Positions 43,573 through 52,512 are shown, counted from the first letter of the stretch. The stretch is 64,000 nucleotides of DNA from Thermodesulfobacteriaceae bacterium UBA6232 (GCA_002441555.1 DJWK01000026.1:66322-130321), one strand, 5' to 3'. A program made the numbers and translations. Notes: generated from the letters alone by a model not told the origin.

Positions 43573-46134
43573 TTGGATAGATTACTTTATAAGATCATAT
43601 TGGCTTCTCTTTTACACGATATCGGGAAGGTTTATGAGCGTTCTAAAGAGGAATTGGATTCGTATTTTGTTAAAAAGAACTGTGATATATATCAACCTTA
43701 TGAGAAGAATAAGGGGTATTATACGCACAAGCATGTTCTTTATACAGTCAAATTTATAGAAGATAACATAGAAGCCATACCTTGGTTCTTTCGTGAAGAT
43801 GAGAAAGAAGAAATCTCATTGATTAATCTTGCAGGTAAACATCACAAACCCGAATCCATATATCAATTAATAATAAGCGTGGCAGATAGATTAAGCAGTG
43901 GTTATGAGAGGAGAAGTTATGATGATCAGAGCTTATCTATTAGTGGAGAAACCTCTGCAGATATTCCTCTTTTGAGTATCTTTGAAGATATAGATTTTTC
44001 TGTAAATAAAAAAGAAGAAAAACAAAAGGTCTTAGAATATGGATATCAATTAGATTGGCTTTCTCCTGAAAATATATTTCCAAAAAGTATTAATGAACAT
44101 AAATTAGTTTCTTCCGAGCATTATCGTAAAATTGGGCAAGACTTTAAAGAGAAATTTAACAGATTACCCTTTATAGATAGACCTCACCTTTGGTTAGAAT
44201 GCTTAAATACATTGTTGATGCGAAACTTTATTTTTGTTCCCTCAGCCATTTTTGGTTTAGATGCATCTGGTAAATTTGAAAAAATTCAAAGTGATATATC
44301 CCTTTATGATCATTTATATTTTACTGCAAGTCTTTCCTGTGCACTTTATCTTTATCATAAGAACACAAACACTTTGACTGAAGAAGAAATTAAAAACCAT
44401 GAAAGGGAAAAATTTTTATTCATTGAAGGAAATTTTTATGGAATCCAAAAATTTATTTTTTCTTCAGGAGGTGAAACTCGTAAGTGGGCTGCAAAGATAT
44501 TACGAGGTAGATCCTTTGTTGTTTCTCTATTAACAGAACTTGTTGCCGATTATATTATGGATGAATTATCATTACCTTATATATCTCTTATATCTTCAGC
44601 TGCTGGAAAATTTTTAATTCTTGCACCGAATCTTGAGGATATTAAAGGAAAGCTTTTAGGTTTGGAAGAAGCTATTAATGATTGGTTTTACGAGAATTAT
44701 TATGGAGAGGCATCAATTGGACTTACTTATACAGTTGCTAAACCTTCAGAATTTCTTACTCCTGATGGATACACTGCATTAAGAAGAAGACTGGGTAAGG
44801 CTTCAGAGGAGAAAAAGTTTCAAAAATTTGATTTAAGAAAATATGGCGGAGTTTATAAAGACTACTTTTTAAAATTTTCAGGTTTAGTGCCATGTAAGCT
44901 TTGTGGTAAAAGACCAGCAGATAAAAAAGTACTTGCAAAAGAAGATATTGAAATCTGTTCCATCTGTAAAGATCATGTTGAAATAGGAGAAAAAATTGTT
45001 AAAAATGAGTTATTATTAATTTTTTCTTCAGATGGTAGAAAAGGATTACTTTTAAAGCCTTTTTTGGATAGATACCAAATTGACTTTAAATCAAAGAAAG
45101 AATTTATAGACTTTGAAAAAATAGACCATATTAAGCATATTTGGGATATTTCTTTATACGAAGATAATACAAGTTCTCAAAATGAAAAGATATATCCTAA
45201 AAAATTTATAAATGCCTATGTTCCCAAGAGTGAAAGCGGTCAAATATTAACCTTTGAAGAAATTGCAGAAAGGTCATTGATAAGGGAAGATGGAGAGGTT
45301 TTTGGAATTAGAGCCCTTGGTGTTTTCAAAGCGGATGTAGATAACTTGGGAGACATTTTCAATAAGGGATTTAAAGAAAATAAAAGAACCTTTGCCCGGT
45401 ATTTAGCCCTTTCACGGATGTTAAATCTCTTTTTTGCCTATTATCTTCCTTACTTGTGTCAACAAACATACAAAAACATTTACAATGTTTTTTGCGGTGG
45501 AGATGATCTGTTTGTTTTAGGCCCCTGGGTTGAGTGTTATGAATTTGTCAAAAAGGTTAATGAGGATTTTAAAAAATTTGTCTGTTACAATGAGTGTTTT
45601 TCAATTTCAGGAGGTTTTATTTTAATAAAACCGAATTTACCTGTTTTAGAGATTGCAGAACGCTCTGAAGAGGCTCTTTCATATTCCAAGAACTTGGGTA
45701 AAAAGAAATTAACCATTTTCGGAGAGGCTATTCCCTGGGAAAGTATTGAAAAATTGGAGAAATTAAGGGTCTATCTTTATAATAATTATAAGGAAGAGAG
45801 GTTTACCAGGGCTTTTCTATATAAATTAAACAGTATCCTTGAAATGGTCATAGAGGAGGAGACATTAATAGAGGAAGCAAAAAAGTCCAATATTACTGGA
45901 GTGCCTTATAAAAAGATTTCCTCCCTATTATGGCCAAGCCTCCTTTATTACTTCGCTATCAGAAACTTTAGACCAAACAAACAGTTAAGTAAAGAGGGAC
46001 AAACCAAGGAGATAGAGGAATTTCTTATCACTCTTAAAAAGGGCTTAGAAGAACATAGAAGAAATTTCAAGTTACCCCTTTGGCAAATATTATATTTAAC
46101 AAGGAGGGCAAAAGATGGAGAAGAAGGAGATTAA
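43573..46134 (+). CDS. cas10: Cas10/Csm1, type III-A large subunit
   Basis: The 853-residue protein has an N-terminal HD domain (LLHDIGK, His15-Asp16), palm domains, a zinc-binding insert (PCKLCGKRP and EICSICKDH) and the GGDD cyclase motif at about 642-645 (FCGGDDLFVLG). Csm1 makes cyclic oligoadenylate and cuts single-stranded DNA when target RNA is bound. TTG 43573 is preferred, six bases after AGGAGG; GTG 43555 in frame is an alternative. It overlaps csm2 by 20 bases. Both HD and GGDD motifs look intact, so signalling capacity is predicted even though the local effector gene csx1 is damaged. Confidence 0.95.
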   Translation: MDRLLYKIILASLLHDIGKVYERSKEELDSYFVKKNCDIYQPYEKNKGYYTHKHVLYTVKFIEDNIEAIPWFFREDEKEEISLINLAGKHHKPESIYQLIISVADRLSSGYERRSYDDQSLSISGETSADIPLLSIFEDIDFSVNKKEEKQKVLEYGYQLDWLSPENIFPKSINEHKLVSSEHYRKIGQDFKEKFNRLPFIDRPHLWLECLNTLLMRNFIFVPSAIFGLDASGKFEKIQSDISLYDHLYFTASLSCALYLYHKNTNTLTEEEIKNHEREKFLFIEGNFYGIQKFIFSSGGETRKWAAKILRGRSFVVSLLTELVADYIMDELSLPYISLISSAAGKFLILAPNLEDIKGKLLGLEEAINDWFYENYYGEASIGLTYTVAKPSEFLTPDGYTALRRRLGKASEEKKFQKFDLRKYGGVYKDYFLKFSGLVPCKLCGKRPADKKVLAKEDIEICSICKDHVEIGEKIVKNELLLIFSSDGRKGLLLKPFLDRYQIDFKSKKEFIDFEKIDHIKHIWDISLYEDNTSSQNEKIYPKKFINAYVPKSESGQILTFEEIAERSLIREDGEVFGIRALGVFKADVDNLGDIFNKGFKENKRTFARYLALSRMLNLFFAYYLPYLCQQTYKNIYNVFCGGDDLFVLGPWVECYEFVKKVNEDFKKFVCYNECFSISGGFILIKPNLPVLEIAERSEEALSYSKNLGKKKLTIFGEAIPWESIEKLEKLRVYLYNNYKEERFTRAFLYKLNSILEMVIEEETLIEEAKKSNITGVPYKKISSLLWPSLLYYFAIRNFRPNKQLSKEGQTKEIEEFLITLKKGLEEHRRNFKLPLWQILYLTRRAKDGEEGD

Positions 46135-46513
46135 ATTTTGGTTGGATAAGGATAAAAAATTAGTAAATCCAGATTTGTTTTCAGAAGTTGCTGATAAATG
46201 GGCAGAGAAGATTAATGAAATGGGAGGTTATAGAAAAAATAAGCCTTCTCAATTGAGGAAGTTTTATGATGAAGTTTTGTTGTATTACAATCATTTAAAG
46301 GATAACAAAGATGAATTTTTAAGAATGCTTCCATATATAAAACTTCTTAGGGCCAAAGTTTATTATGCCTTAGGGAGAGAGTATATCACAGAGGAGTTTA
46401 AAGATTTCATTGAAGAATGTCTTAAACAGATAGAAACCTGGGAAGACTTTGAGGTTTTTAAGAACTTTTTTGAGGCCTTTATGGGATTTTATCGTTTTCA
46501 TAATAAAGGCTAA
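46115..46513 (+). CDS. csm2: Csm2, type III-A small subunit
   Basis: The 132-residue, mostly helical protein matches Csm2: LVNPDLFSEVADKWAEKIN, then KPSQLRKFYDEVLLYYNHL and ITEEFKDFIEECLKQI with FKNFFEAFMGFYRFH. It lines the belly of the Csm complex along the crRNA. Overlap with cas10 and 25-base spacing to csm3 indicate one operon. Confidence 0.93.
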   Translation: MEKKEIKFWLDKDKKLVNPDLFSEVADKWAEKINEMGGYRKNKPSQLRKFYDEVLLYYNHLKDNKDEFLRMLPYIKLLRAKVYYALGREYITEEFKDFIEECLKQIETWEDFEVFKNFFEAFMGFYRFHNKG

Positions 46514-46538
46514 AAATATTTGAAAAGGGAGGAAGACC

Positions 46539-47300
46539 ATGGCAGAACTCAAATTACAATTAAAAAGAATCTTACAAATTAAAGGGAAAATTAAATTACT
46601 TACAGGTTTACGCATAGGCTCAGGGGATACGGAAATGCATATAGGTGGTGTGGAAAATCTTGTCGTAAAGCATCCTTATACCAATGAGCCATATATTCCT
46701 GGTTCATCACTAAAAGGAAAAATTAGATCCCTTCTTGAACTTTATTATGGAATACCTGTTTATGCCGTTAAAGTTGATAGAAATAGTGGTGGATTAGCCA
46801 ATCCCAGGATGATTAATAATAATGAGATATCTGAAAAGATTAAAGAAAATGCATTAAAAATATTGAAAATATTTGGTGTTTCAGGGTCTGCACAAGAAGT
46901 TATAACTGAGATAGGGCCTACAAGGGTTGCCTTTTATGACTGTTTTTATACTGAAAATTGGAGAAATTATCTCAAAAACCATAATTTGCCTTTTACTGAG
47001 ATTAAGGCAGAAAACCGTATTAATCGTATTACAGGAACAGCAGAACATCCAAGATTTACCGAAAGAGTGCCAGCTGGCTCGGAGTTTGGCTTTAGACTAA
47101 CTTTTAAGATTTATACTGATGAGGATTATTCCCTTTTTGATGAAATTTTAAAAGGGATGGCCCTTCTTGAATATGATTACCTTGGAGGGTCTGGGTCAAG
47201 AGGATACGGAAGAATCCAATTTGAGATAGAAGATAACGAATTATCAAAACAATTTGAAGATATTAAAAATTCCCTTTGGGCAGATACTGTAGCCAAGTAA
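46539..47300 (+). CDS. csm3: Csm3, type III-A backbone and target-RNA nuclease subunit
   Basis: The 253-residue RAMP protein has PYIPGSSLKGKIRSLLE, RINRITGTAEHPRFTERVPAGSEF and the glycine-rich YDYLGGSGSRGYGRI loop. Csm3 subunits bind crRNA and cut the target RNA every six bases using an Asp in the loop after TGLxIG. Here that loop reads IGGVENLVV, so Glu39 stands where the catalytic Asp (GAIDSP in the streptococcal protein) is expected. RNA cleavage may be reduced or absent. GGGAGGAAGACC precedes the ATG. Confidence 0.94.
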   Translation: MAELKLQLKRILQIKGKIKLLTGLRIGSGDTEMHIGGVENLVVKHPYTNEPYIPGSSLKGKIRSLLELYYGIPVYAVKVDRNSGGLANPRMINNNEISEKIKENALKILKIFGVSGSAQEVITEIGPTRVAFYDCFYTENWRNYLKNHNLPFTEIKAENRINRITGTAEHPRFTERVPAGSEFGFRLTFKIYTDEDYSLFDEILKGMALLEYDYLGGSGSRGYGRIQFEIEDNELSKQFEDIKNSLWADTVAK

Positions 47301-47342
47301 TTTAAATATTTTGAATATATTTTGAATTTAAAGGAGGAAACT

Positions 47343-48269
47343 TTGCGGATTTATCAGATAATTCTTAAACCTTTGACAGGTTTTGGAACTCCCTTAAAAG
47401 GCGATACCCTTTTTGGACATATCTGCTGGCAGATTTATTATGACAGTTCTCTTTTAGGGAACTCTTTAGATGACTTGTTGATAGACTATGCCCGGAATCC
47501 CTTTTTTATTATTTCTTCTGTCTATCCTTACATAGATGGTAAGATTTATCTTAAGAGGCCAACTATGCCCTTGCATTTTCTTTTTGAGCTTTCTGAAGAG
47601 GAACTTATAAGCAGACGAAAGGAATTAAAGACACTTTCACATTTTGAATTTAATCCACCCTTACCCCCTTTGAATGAAATTAAGTATGAAAAGATAAATT
47701 TTGAAAAGAGAGATGAGCAGGTGAGATGCACCATTCATAGAATTTTGGGAAAAACAAGTGGGGATGCCTTTTCTCCTTTTGTGATAGATAAAATTTGGTA
47801 TTTAACAGACCTTGTTTTATTTGCTGGTCTAAGAGAGGATATTTCCATTGAAGGCATTATAGAAGCTCTTAGAAGAGTTGGGCACTTTGGATACGGAAAG
47901 GACAAAACTGCAGGATGGGGTAAATTTGAAGTTATAGACTATAAAGAAATTAATTTTTACTCTGAAACAGAAAAATCTTATAATGCCTATTATACTTTAT
48001 CACCAATGGTTCCAGAAGCAAATTTCAAATACAAAAAAGTTTTTTTTGAGCCCTTTGTGCGTTTTGGGAGACATGGAGATATTCTTAGTGTTTCAAAGAA
48101 TCCCTTTAAAGCCCCTGTTCTTATGGCAGATGAGGGTGCTATTTTTATTCCCGAAGAATTTCAAAAGAGAGTCTATATAGGCAGAGCTATAACAAATATT
48201 TCTTCCATACAGGGAACTGCTTTATGCCAAGGTTATGCTCTTGTTATACCTGTGGAGGTTAAAATATGA
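47343..48269 (+). CDS. csm4: Csm4, type III-A RAMP subunit
   Basis: The 308-residue RAMP protein holds the 5' tag end of the crRNA and contacts Cas10. Seen: IYQIILKPLTGFGTPLKGDTLFGHICW at the N terminus, RCTIHRILGKTSGDAFSPF, and the glycine-rich RRVGHFGYGKDKTAGWGKFEV loop. TTG 47343 is selected because AAGGAGG lies 6 bases upstream. Its stop overlaps the csm5 start (ATGA). Confidence 0.92.
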   Translation: MRIYQIILKPLTGFGTPLKGDTLFGHICWQIYYDSSLLGNSLDDLLIDYARNPFFIISSVYPYIDGKIYLKRPTMPLHFLFELSEEELISRRKELKTLSHFEFNPPLPPLNEIKYEKINFEKRDEQVRCTIHRILGKTSGDAFSPFVIDKIWYLTDLVLFAGLREDISIEGIIEALRRVGHFGYGKDKTAGWGKFEVIDYKEINFYSETEKSYNAYYTLSPMVPEANFKYKKVFFEPFVRFGRHGDILSVSKNPFKAPVLMADEGAIFIPEEFQKRVYIGRAITNISSIQGTALCQGYALVIPVEVKI

Positions 48270-49453
48270 TTTATGAAAAGTATTATAAAATTAGACTTGA
48301 AGTTATAACCCCTATTCATATAGGCCACGATGAAGTTTTTACTCCTTTGGAATTTGTGATTGATAAAGATATGCAAAAGATGATTGTTTTTTCTCTTTTT
48401 GATTTGTTAAATTGTCTTACACCTGAAGAAAGCAGTGAACTTGAAAAAATATCAGATATGAAAGGAGTCCAGGCCCTTGTTAATTTATATCGCTTCTATG
48501 CTTATAGGATAAAAGATAAAGTAAAAAATCTACCTGGAATAAAGTCCTATAAAGTTCCAATGGAACTTGCTAACAGATATGAAGAGATCTTAAAATATAC
48601 TAATGAAAGAGATATTTTAAGGAATTTTAATGCCTTTGAAATTCCGAGAACTTATTTTAATCCCTACACAGATGAACCTGTTATTCCAGGAAGTTCTCTC
48701 AAGGGAGCCTTAAGAACAGGCTATTTGACATCTATCTTGAGTAATTTAAATCACACTACAAGAAGGAAAGAAAATTTGCAATCTCTGCAAAAGTTATTAG
48801 AAAATATTAGTAGAATTACTGTTAATACGCCAAAAAAAGTTATTAGTAAATTATTTCATGATTTAGAAAAAACTCTCCTTGAATACGATGAAATTAAAGA
48901 AGATCCCTTCAATCTTTTGAAAATTTCTGATTTAACTTGTGTAAATAATATATCTACAGAAATTTTATATGCCGTTAATGTATCTAAAAGTAAAGGAGAA
49001 ATAAGAGGTAGATTAACCTTACCTCTTGAGGTAATACCTTCTGGGGCTGTATTTGAGGGAACTTTAACGATAGAATCAAAAAGGAGGGATATAAAAGAGG
49101 GTATAGATTTTAATAAGCTTATTGAAGGAGCTTTTAAGCATTATTTTCGTTCTGTATATAATAAAGAGAAAAAAGATATTCTGGAAAAATTGGGATTCAA
49201 AAATATTCCTATAAGCCTTAATCAGGCGCAGGCTCTTAAGGAAAAAAAGGCGGTATTATTAAAGCTCGGAAAACATTCTGGTGCAGAAGCCATGACTCTG
49301 GAAAGGATAAGAAAAATTCTCATAACAAAAGCAGGAGGAAGGAGAGAATATGCAGAATCTCCTACCACTTTCTGGCTTGCAAGTAAGAGTAAAAAAGATT
49401 TAAGGGAAGCCTTACCTTTTGGATGGGCTATTTTTTATTTTGAACCTATGTAA
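48266..49453 (+). CDS. csm5: Csm5, type III-A RAMP subunit
   Basis: The 395-residue RAMP caps the 3' end of the crRNA in the Csm complex. Landmarks: RLEVITPIHIGHDEVFTPLEFVID at the start, PVIPGSSLKGALRTGYLTSIL, and a C-terminal LLKLGKHSGAEAMTLERIR segment with WAIFYFEP near the end, all typical of Csm5. It overlaps csm4 by 4 bases and cas6 by 1 base. Confidence 0.93.
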   Translation: MIYEKYYKIRLEVITPIHIGHDEVFTPLEFVIDKDMQKMIVFSLFDLLNCLTPEESSELEKISDMKGVQALVNLYRFYAYRIKDKVKNLPGIKSYKVPMELANRYEEILKYTNERDILRNFNAFEIPRTYFNPYTDEPVIPGSSLKGALRTGYLTSILSNLNHTTRRKENLQSLQKLLENISRITVNTPKKVISKLFHDLEKTLLEYDEIKEDPFNLLKISDLTCVNNISTEILYAVNVSKSKGEIRGRLTLPLEVIPSGAVFEGTLTIESKRRDIKEGIDFNKLIEGAFKHYFRSVYNKEKKDILEKLGFKNIPISLNQAQALKEKKAVLLKLGKHSGAEAMTLERIRKILITKAGGRREYAESPTTFWLASKSKKDLREALPFGWAIFYFEPM

Positions 49454-50421
49454 TGGTTATCCTGAGCATTCCCTATAAAATACTTACTATAACTTGTGAA
49501 CCAGAAGATGAGCTTTATCTCCCAACTTTTAAAGGTTCTTCCTTTCGGGGTGTTGTCGGAAGAACTTTAAAAAAAGCCCTTTGTGTCCTTAAAACCTATG
49601 AGAATTGTCATTTATGCCCCCTCTATAAAGAATGCTATTATGCCTATATATTTGAAACCATACCTGATCCCAATAAACCTCTTCCTTTTAATCTTCACAA
49701 ATATCCCTCTATACCACATCCCTTTATAATAGAACCTCCGGAAGAGAAAAAAAATACTTATATTAAAGGAGAAACATTTAATTTACGAATAATTCTTATC
49801 GGTAAAGCTGTATCCTATGAACCGCATTTTATTTTAGCTATAAAATTGGCAGGTGAACACGGTATAGGGAAGGGTAATAGAAAATTTTATTTAGTGGACT
49901 ATAAAGCTACGGGTGTATTAAATCTTTCTATTGAGTTTAAAAATCCAAAAGAGAATAATTCAGGTGTTAATTCTGAATCTATTCTACATCTTAGACTTAT
50001 TACACCTTTAAGATTAATATATAGAGAAAAACTTGTGAAAAGATTAGAATTCCATCATTTAATAAGGGCTCTTTTAAGGAGAATTCAGGTATTGTATTAT
50101 TACAATGTATCTGAAGATTTGCCTTCAATTCCAGCCAAGGATTTAATTGAGGCCTCTGAAAAAGTAAGAACCAAAAAAGCCTATCTTAAATGGTATGACT
50201 GGGAGAGATATTCCTATCGTCAAAATCGCAGGATGGTTCTGGGAGGACTTGTGGGAGAAATTTCCTTTGAAGGTTATCTTGAACCCTTTTTTTCACTTTT
50301 AAAGGCTGGAGAAATTCTACATTGTGGAAAAAATACATCTTTTGGTCTTGGAAAATACTTAATTATTAATCCCACCCTTGGGGGGAAAAATGAAGGTGAT
50401 TTATCAGATTGGAAGGTTTGA
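49453..50421 (+). CDS. cas6: Cas6-type pre-crRNA endoribonuclease
   Basis: The 322-residue RAMP protein fits the PF10040-type Cas6 family: PTFKGSSFRGVVGRTLKKALC near the N terminus, a four-cysteine block (ENCHLCPLYKECYYAYIFE), LAIKLAGEHGIGKGNRKFYL, and a C-terminal GEILHCGKNTSFGLGKYLI glycine loop. It probably cuts the repeat RNA to make crRNAs. It begins one base into the csm5 stop. The csx1 start lies inside its last codons. Confidence 0.88.
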   Translation: MVILSIPYKILTITCEPEDELYLPTFKGSSFRGVVGRTLKKALCVLKTYENCHLCPLYKECYYAYIFETIPDPNKPLPFNLHKYPSIPHPFIIEPPEEKKNTYIKGETFNLRIILIGKAVSYEPHFILAIKLAGEHGIGKGNRKFYLVDYKATGVLNLSIEFKNPKENNSGVNSESILHLRLITPLRLIYREKLVKRLEFHHLIRALLRRIQVLYYYNVSEDLPSIPAKDLIEASEKVRTKKAYLKWYDWERYSYRQNRRMVLGGLVGEISFEGYLEPFFSLLKAGEILHCGKNTSFGLGKYLIINPTLGGKNEGDLSDWKV

Positions 50422-50546
50422 TACAGGAGCATTATTACAGGCTCTATCCCCTCTCTCAGGAAGCAGATGATATCCTTGTTATTCACAGTCTTGGTGAATA
50501 CGAAAAGGTTAGATTTGAAGTAACCTTTGAAGAGCTCGTAATGTAG
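50390..50546 (+). pseudogene. csx1: N-terminal (CARF) fragment of csx1, deleted and stopped
   Basis: ATG 50390 follows GGGGGG and reads MKVIYQIGRFD, a Csx1-type N terminus, then loses frame after about 11 codons and stops. Another frame takes over from about 50424 and reads HYYRLYPLSQEADDILVIHSLGEY, a stretch normally about 90-100 residues into the CARF domain, then TFEELVM and TAG (50544-50546). The same frame continues past TAG as IFLNMADRYLKEPF into the frame at 50559. So most of the first half of CARF is deleted, frame is lost and a nonsense codon follows. Confidence 0.68.
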
Positions 50547-50558
50547 ATATTCTTAAAT

Positions 50559-51617
50559 ATGGCTGATAGATATCTTAAAGAGCCCTTTAGAGAGCTTTAT
50601 CTTGATATCTCAAGCGGGCATAATATCTATGTTTCAGCCCTCCTTGAAGCAGGAAGACTTTTCCTAACCTTTTATAAATTGCAGAATTTTTATCCCTCCT
50701 TAGAACCCCTTGAGGTCTTTCTTTGCTTTTCCGACCCCATTTTATTAACTTCCGCTGATAAAACCTATGAATTACATCATCGCTATAAGCTTGAGGTAAA
50801 GGCCTTCTTTTCCTGGCCAAGGCGTCCTGATGAAATAAAGCTTGAAAATGCCTACTCTACACTCATTAAAGAGCTTTCAGGGGAAGACAGAAATTTAAAA
50901 AGATATTTAACCGAAAAACTTGCCTCTCTTTTAACGAGGGGCTATCTTTTCTTTTCAGCCTTAAAAAATGCAACCCCCCTTGTTCTATACACCTTTCCCT
51001 ATCACCAGGAAGAAGAAATTTTAACAGTTATGCAGGAGATGATAAATTTCTTAAAGGAAAGACTTTTTTCTTATTATCTAAATACTCCCAGGATAAACAC
51101 AGTCCCGTGGAGACAATTATTTCTTATGCTCACCCTTTATTTGGGAATTGTTAGGGCTTTAAAGGCATATAAAATTTATCCGAAAGATGAGGTCTCAACG
51201 ACTGAACTGGGATGGAAATTTAGAAGCCATGCTTGTAATTTATTTAAATACTTTGAATTAGATACTCTGAGGGATTATTTCTCTCAAGAATTGAAGAATA
51301 ATTTTTGGAAAGATGAAATGTTTAATAAATTTCAACCCGAATATAAACTTTTAAAGGAATTTATTGGAGGTGAAAAATCTGATGAGCTTACACCGCGAAA
51401 TTTTCGTGCCCACTGCGGCTTTGAAAGAAATTGCGTTGAAGTAAAGAAAATTAATGGAGAGGTAATAGTCAGATACGTGAAAGTTGAAAAAATTCTTAAA
51501 GTTGAAACTTGCCCTGGTTCTCAAGGGATTGCATGTGGGGGAGAGTTGAAACCTGGCGTTGTTCCTAAAGGATTGCATGGAGGAGGAGATGGCGCAGGTG
51601 AAAACCTGCATGCCTAA
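50559..51617 (+). CDS. csx1: Csx1 remainder: CARF tail plus HEPN ribonuclease domain
   Basis: The 352-residue frame starts within the CARF domain (FRELYLDISSGHNIYVSALLEAGR, the LDISSG ligand-site motif) and includes the HEPN domain with the RNase motif RNFRAH (Arg280, His285). Csx1 proteins cut RNA when cyclic oligoadenylate binds CARF. The front of CARF is missing upstream, so sensing is probably lost. From residue 315 on, the protein is encoded by CRISPR repeat sequence (ETCPGSQGIACGGELKPG and on), so the natural C terminus is also lost. ATG 50559 has no clear ribosome site. I consider it non-functional or badly altered. Confidence 0.7.
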   Translation: MADRYLKEPFRELYLDISSGHNIYVSALLEAGRLFLTFYKLQNFYPSLEPLEVFLCFSDPILLTSADKTYELHHRYKLEVKAFFSWPRRPDEIKLENAYSTLIKELSGEDRNLKRYLTEKLASLLTRGYLFFSALKNATPLVLYTFPYHQEEEILTVMQEMINFLKERLFSYYLNTPRINTVPWRQLFLMLTLYLGIVRALKAYKIYPKDEVSTTELGWKFRSHACNLFKYFELDTLRDYFSQELKNNFWKDEMFNKFQPEYKLLKEFIGGEKSDELTPRNFRAHCGFERNCVEVKKINGEVIVRYVKVEKILKVETCPGSQGIACGGELKPGVVPKGLHGGGDGAGENLHA

Positions 51618-51645
51618 GTCTCTTGCCCTTGGTTTCAAAGGGACT
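51501..51645 (-). CRISPR. inverted, partly decayed CRISPR repeats at end of cas operon
   Basis: Read on the minus strand, 51501-51532 is the array repeat with one mismatch (GCAAGTTTCAAC in place of GCAGG...). A 12-base gap at 51533-51544 (ATGTGGGGGAGA) leads to a second repeat at 51545-51576 that matches 26 of 32 bases. Further worn fragments follow at about 51598-51622 and 51620-51645. The gap, complemented, is TCTCCCCCACAT, matching 10 of 12 bases of the first gap in the left array (TCTCTCCCTCAT). Confidence 0.75.
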
Positions 51646-52074
51646 TTATTAAAAAAATTTGTGATTGTATTTGCAAAATCAAAATTGTAAAAAAATTGCG
51701 GGTTACACCTAAGGTTGATTCTTATTGAATAAGAATTTGAAACATATAAAAGAATATCTAAAACCTATACAAGATGTATTGCTAAATAAAACTTACATTT
51801 ATTTTATTCTTGCTTTTTCTAGGATTGATATGTAAATTTAAAATATAAAAGGAATTTAAAATGCCATATTTAACCTTTTATGAAATTTTAAGAAAGAGGC
51901 GTTAAAGAATTAGATTACTTGTGAGGGATGTTATTCAGACTTGTCAAGTATGTGCTTAAAATGGAGTGGAACCTACTTGGGGAAATTTGCTGGGTGAGAT
52001 AAAGTCTCCCTTATAGGTTTGGTTGTAAAGCTATATATTCCTTGGCTTTAAGGTTTTATATTGGAGAAATAAAA
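51646..52074. other. intergenic stretch between CRISPR remnants and the ModE-type gene
   Basis: No gene longer than 15 codons is convincing. A palindrome ATTCTTAT-TGA-ATAAGAAT occupies 51718-51736. A 14-codon frame with a fair ribosome site starts at 51860 (MPYLTFYEILRKRR) but cannot be supported as a gene. Confidence 0.45.
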
Positions 52075-52512
52075 ATGAAAAGAAAAAAGACACATAGGGA
52101 AGATTATAAGGAAAGACATAAAGTTTGTGAAGTTGAAAGCAGAGATGAAAACTTTTCTTTAAAAGGGAAAATCTGGATTGAAGGGCCAGAGGGGACTTTT
52201 CTTGGCTATGGAAGGGTGATTTTACTTGAAAAAATTAAGGAATATGGTTCCATTTCTTCAGCGGCAAGGGCTTTGGGAATGTCTTATAGACAGGCTTGGG
52301 GGCTTGTTGACTCTATGAACAGGCAGGCTGGAAGACCCCTTGTTGAAACCTTTATTGGTGGAAAGAAGGGCGGTGGTGCCAGGTTGACTCAGGCTGGGGA
52401 GGAAGTTCTTTCTATTTTCTGGACATTTTACAGAGATTTTCAAAATTTCTTAGATAAAGAAAAAGAGAAGATTTTACCTAAACTCCCTCACAGTAGCAAA
52501 GAACTTCCCTGA
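52075..52512 (+). CDS. ModE-type (LysR-like HTH) molybdate-responsive regulator
   Basis: The 145-residue protein has a winged-helix domain like the N half of ModE: GRVILLEKIKEYGSISSAARALGMSYRQAWGLVDSMNR, then GGKKGGGARLTQAGEEVLSIF. The molybdate-binding Di-MOP domain is absent, as in short ModE-like proteins. ATG 52075 has TTGGAGAAA upstream. It converges on modC (39-base overlap), and a ModE-like palindrome lies at the modA promoter, so it probably represses modABC. Confidence 0.85.
   Translation: MKRKKTHREDYKERHKVCEVESRDENFSLKGKIWIEGPEGTFLGYGRVILLEKIKEYGSISSAARALGMSYRQAWGLVDSMNRQAGRPLVETFIGGKKGGGARLTQAGEEVLSIFWTFYRDFQNFLDKEKEKILPKLPHSSKELP

Noticed and set aside
51860..51904. 14-codon frame MPYLTFYEILRKRR with fair ribosome site
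   Set aside because: Too short and no family resemblance; could be chance.
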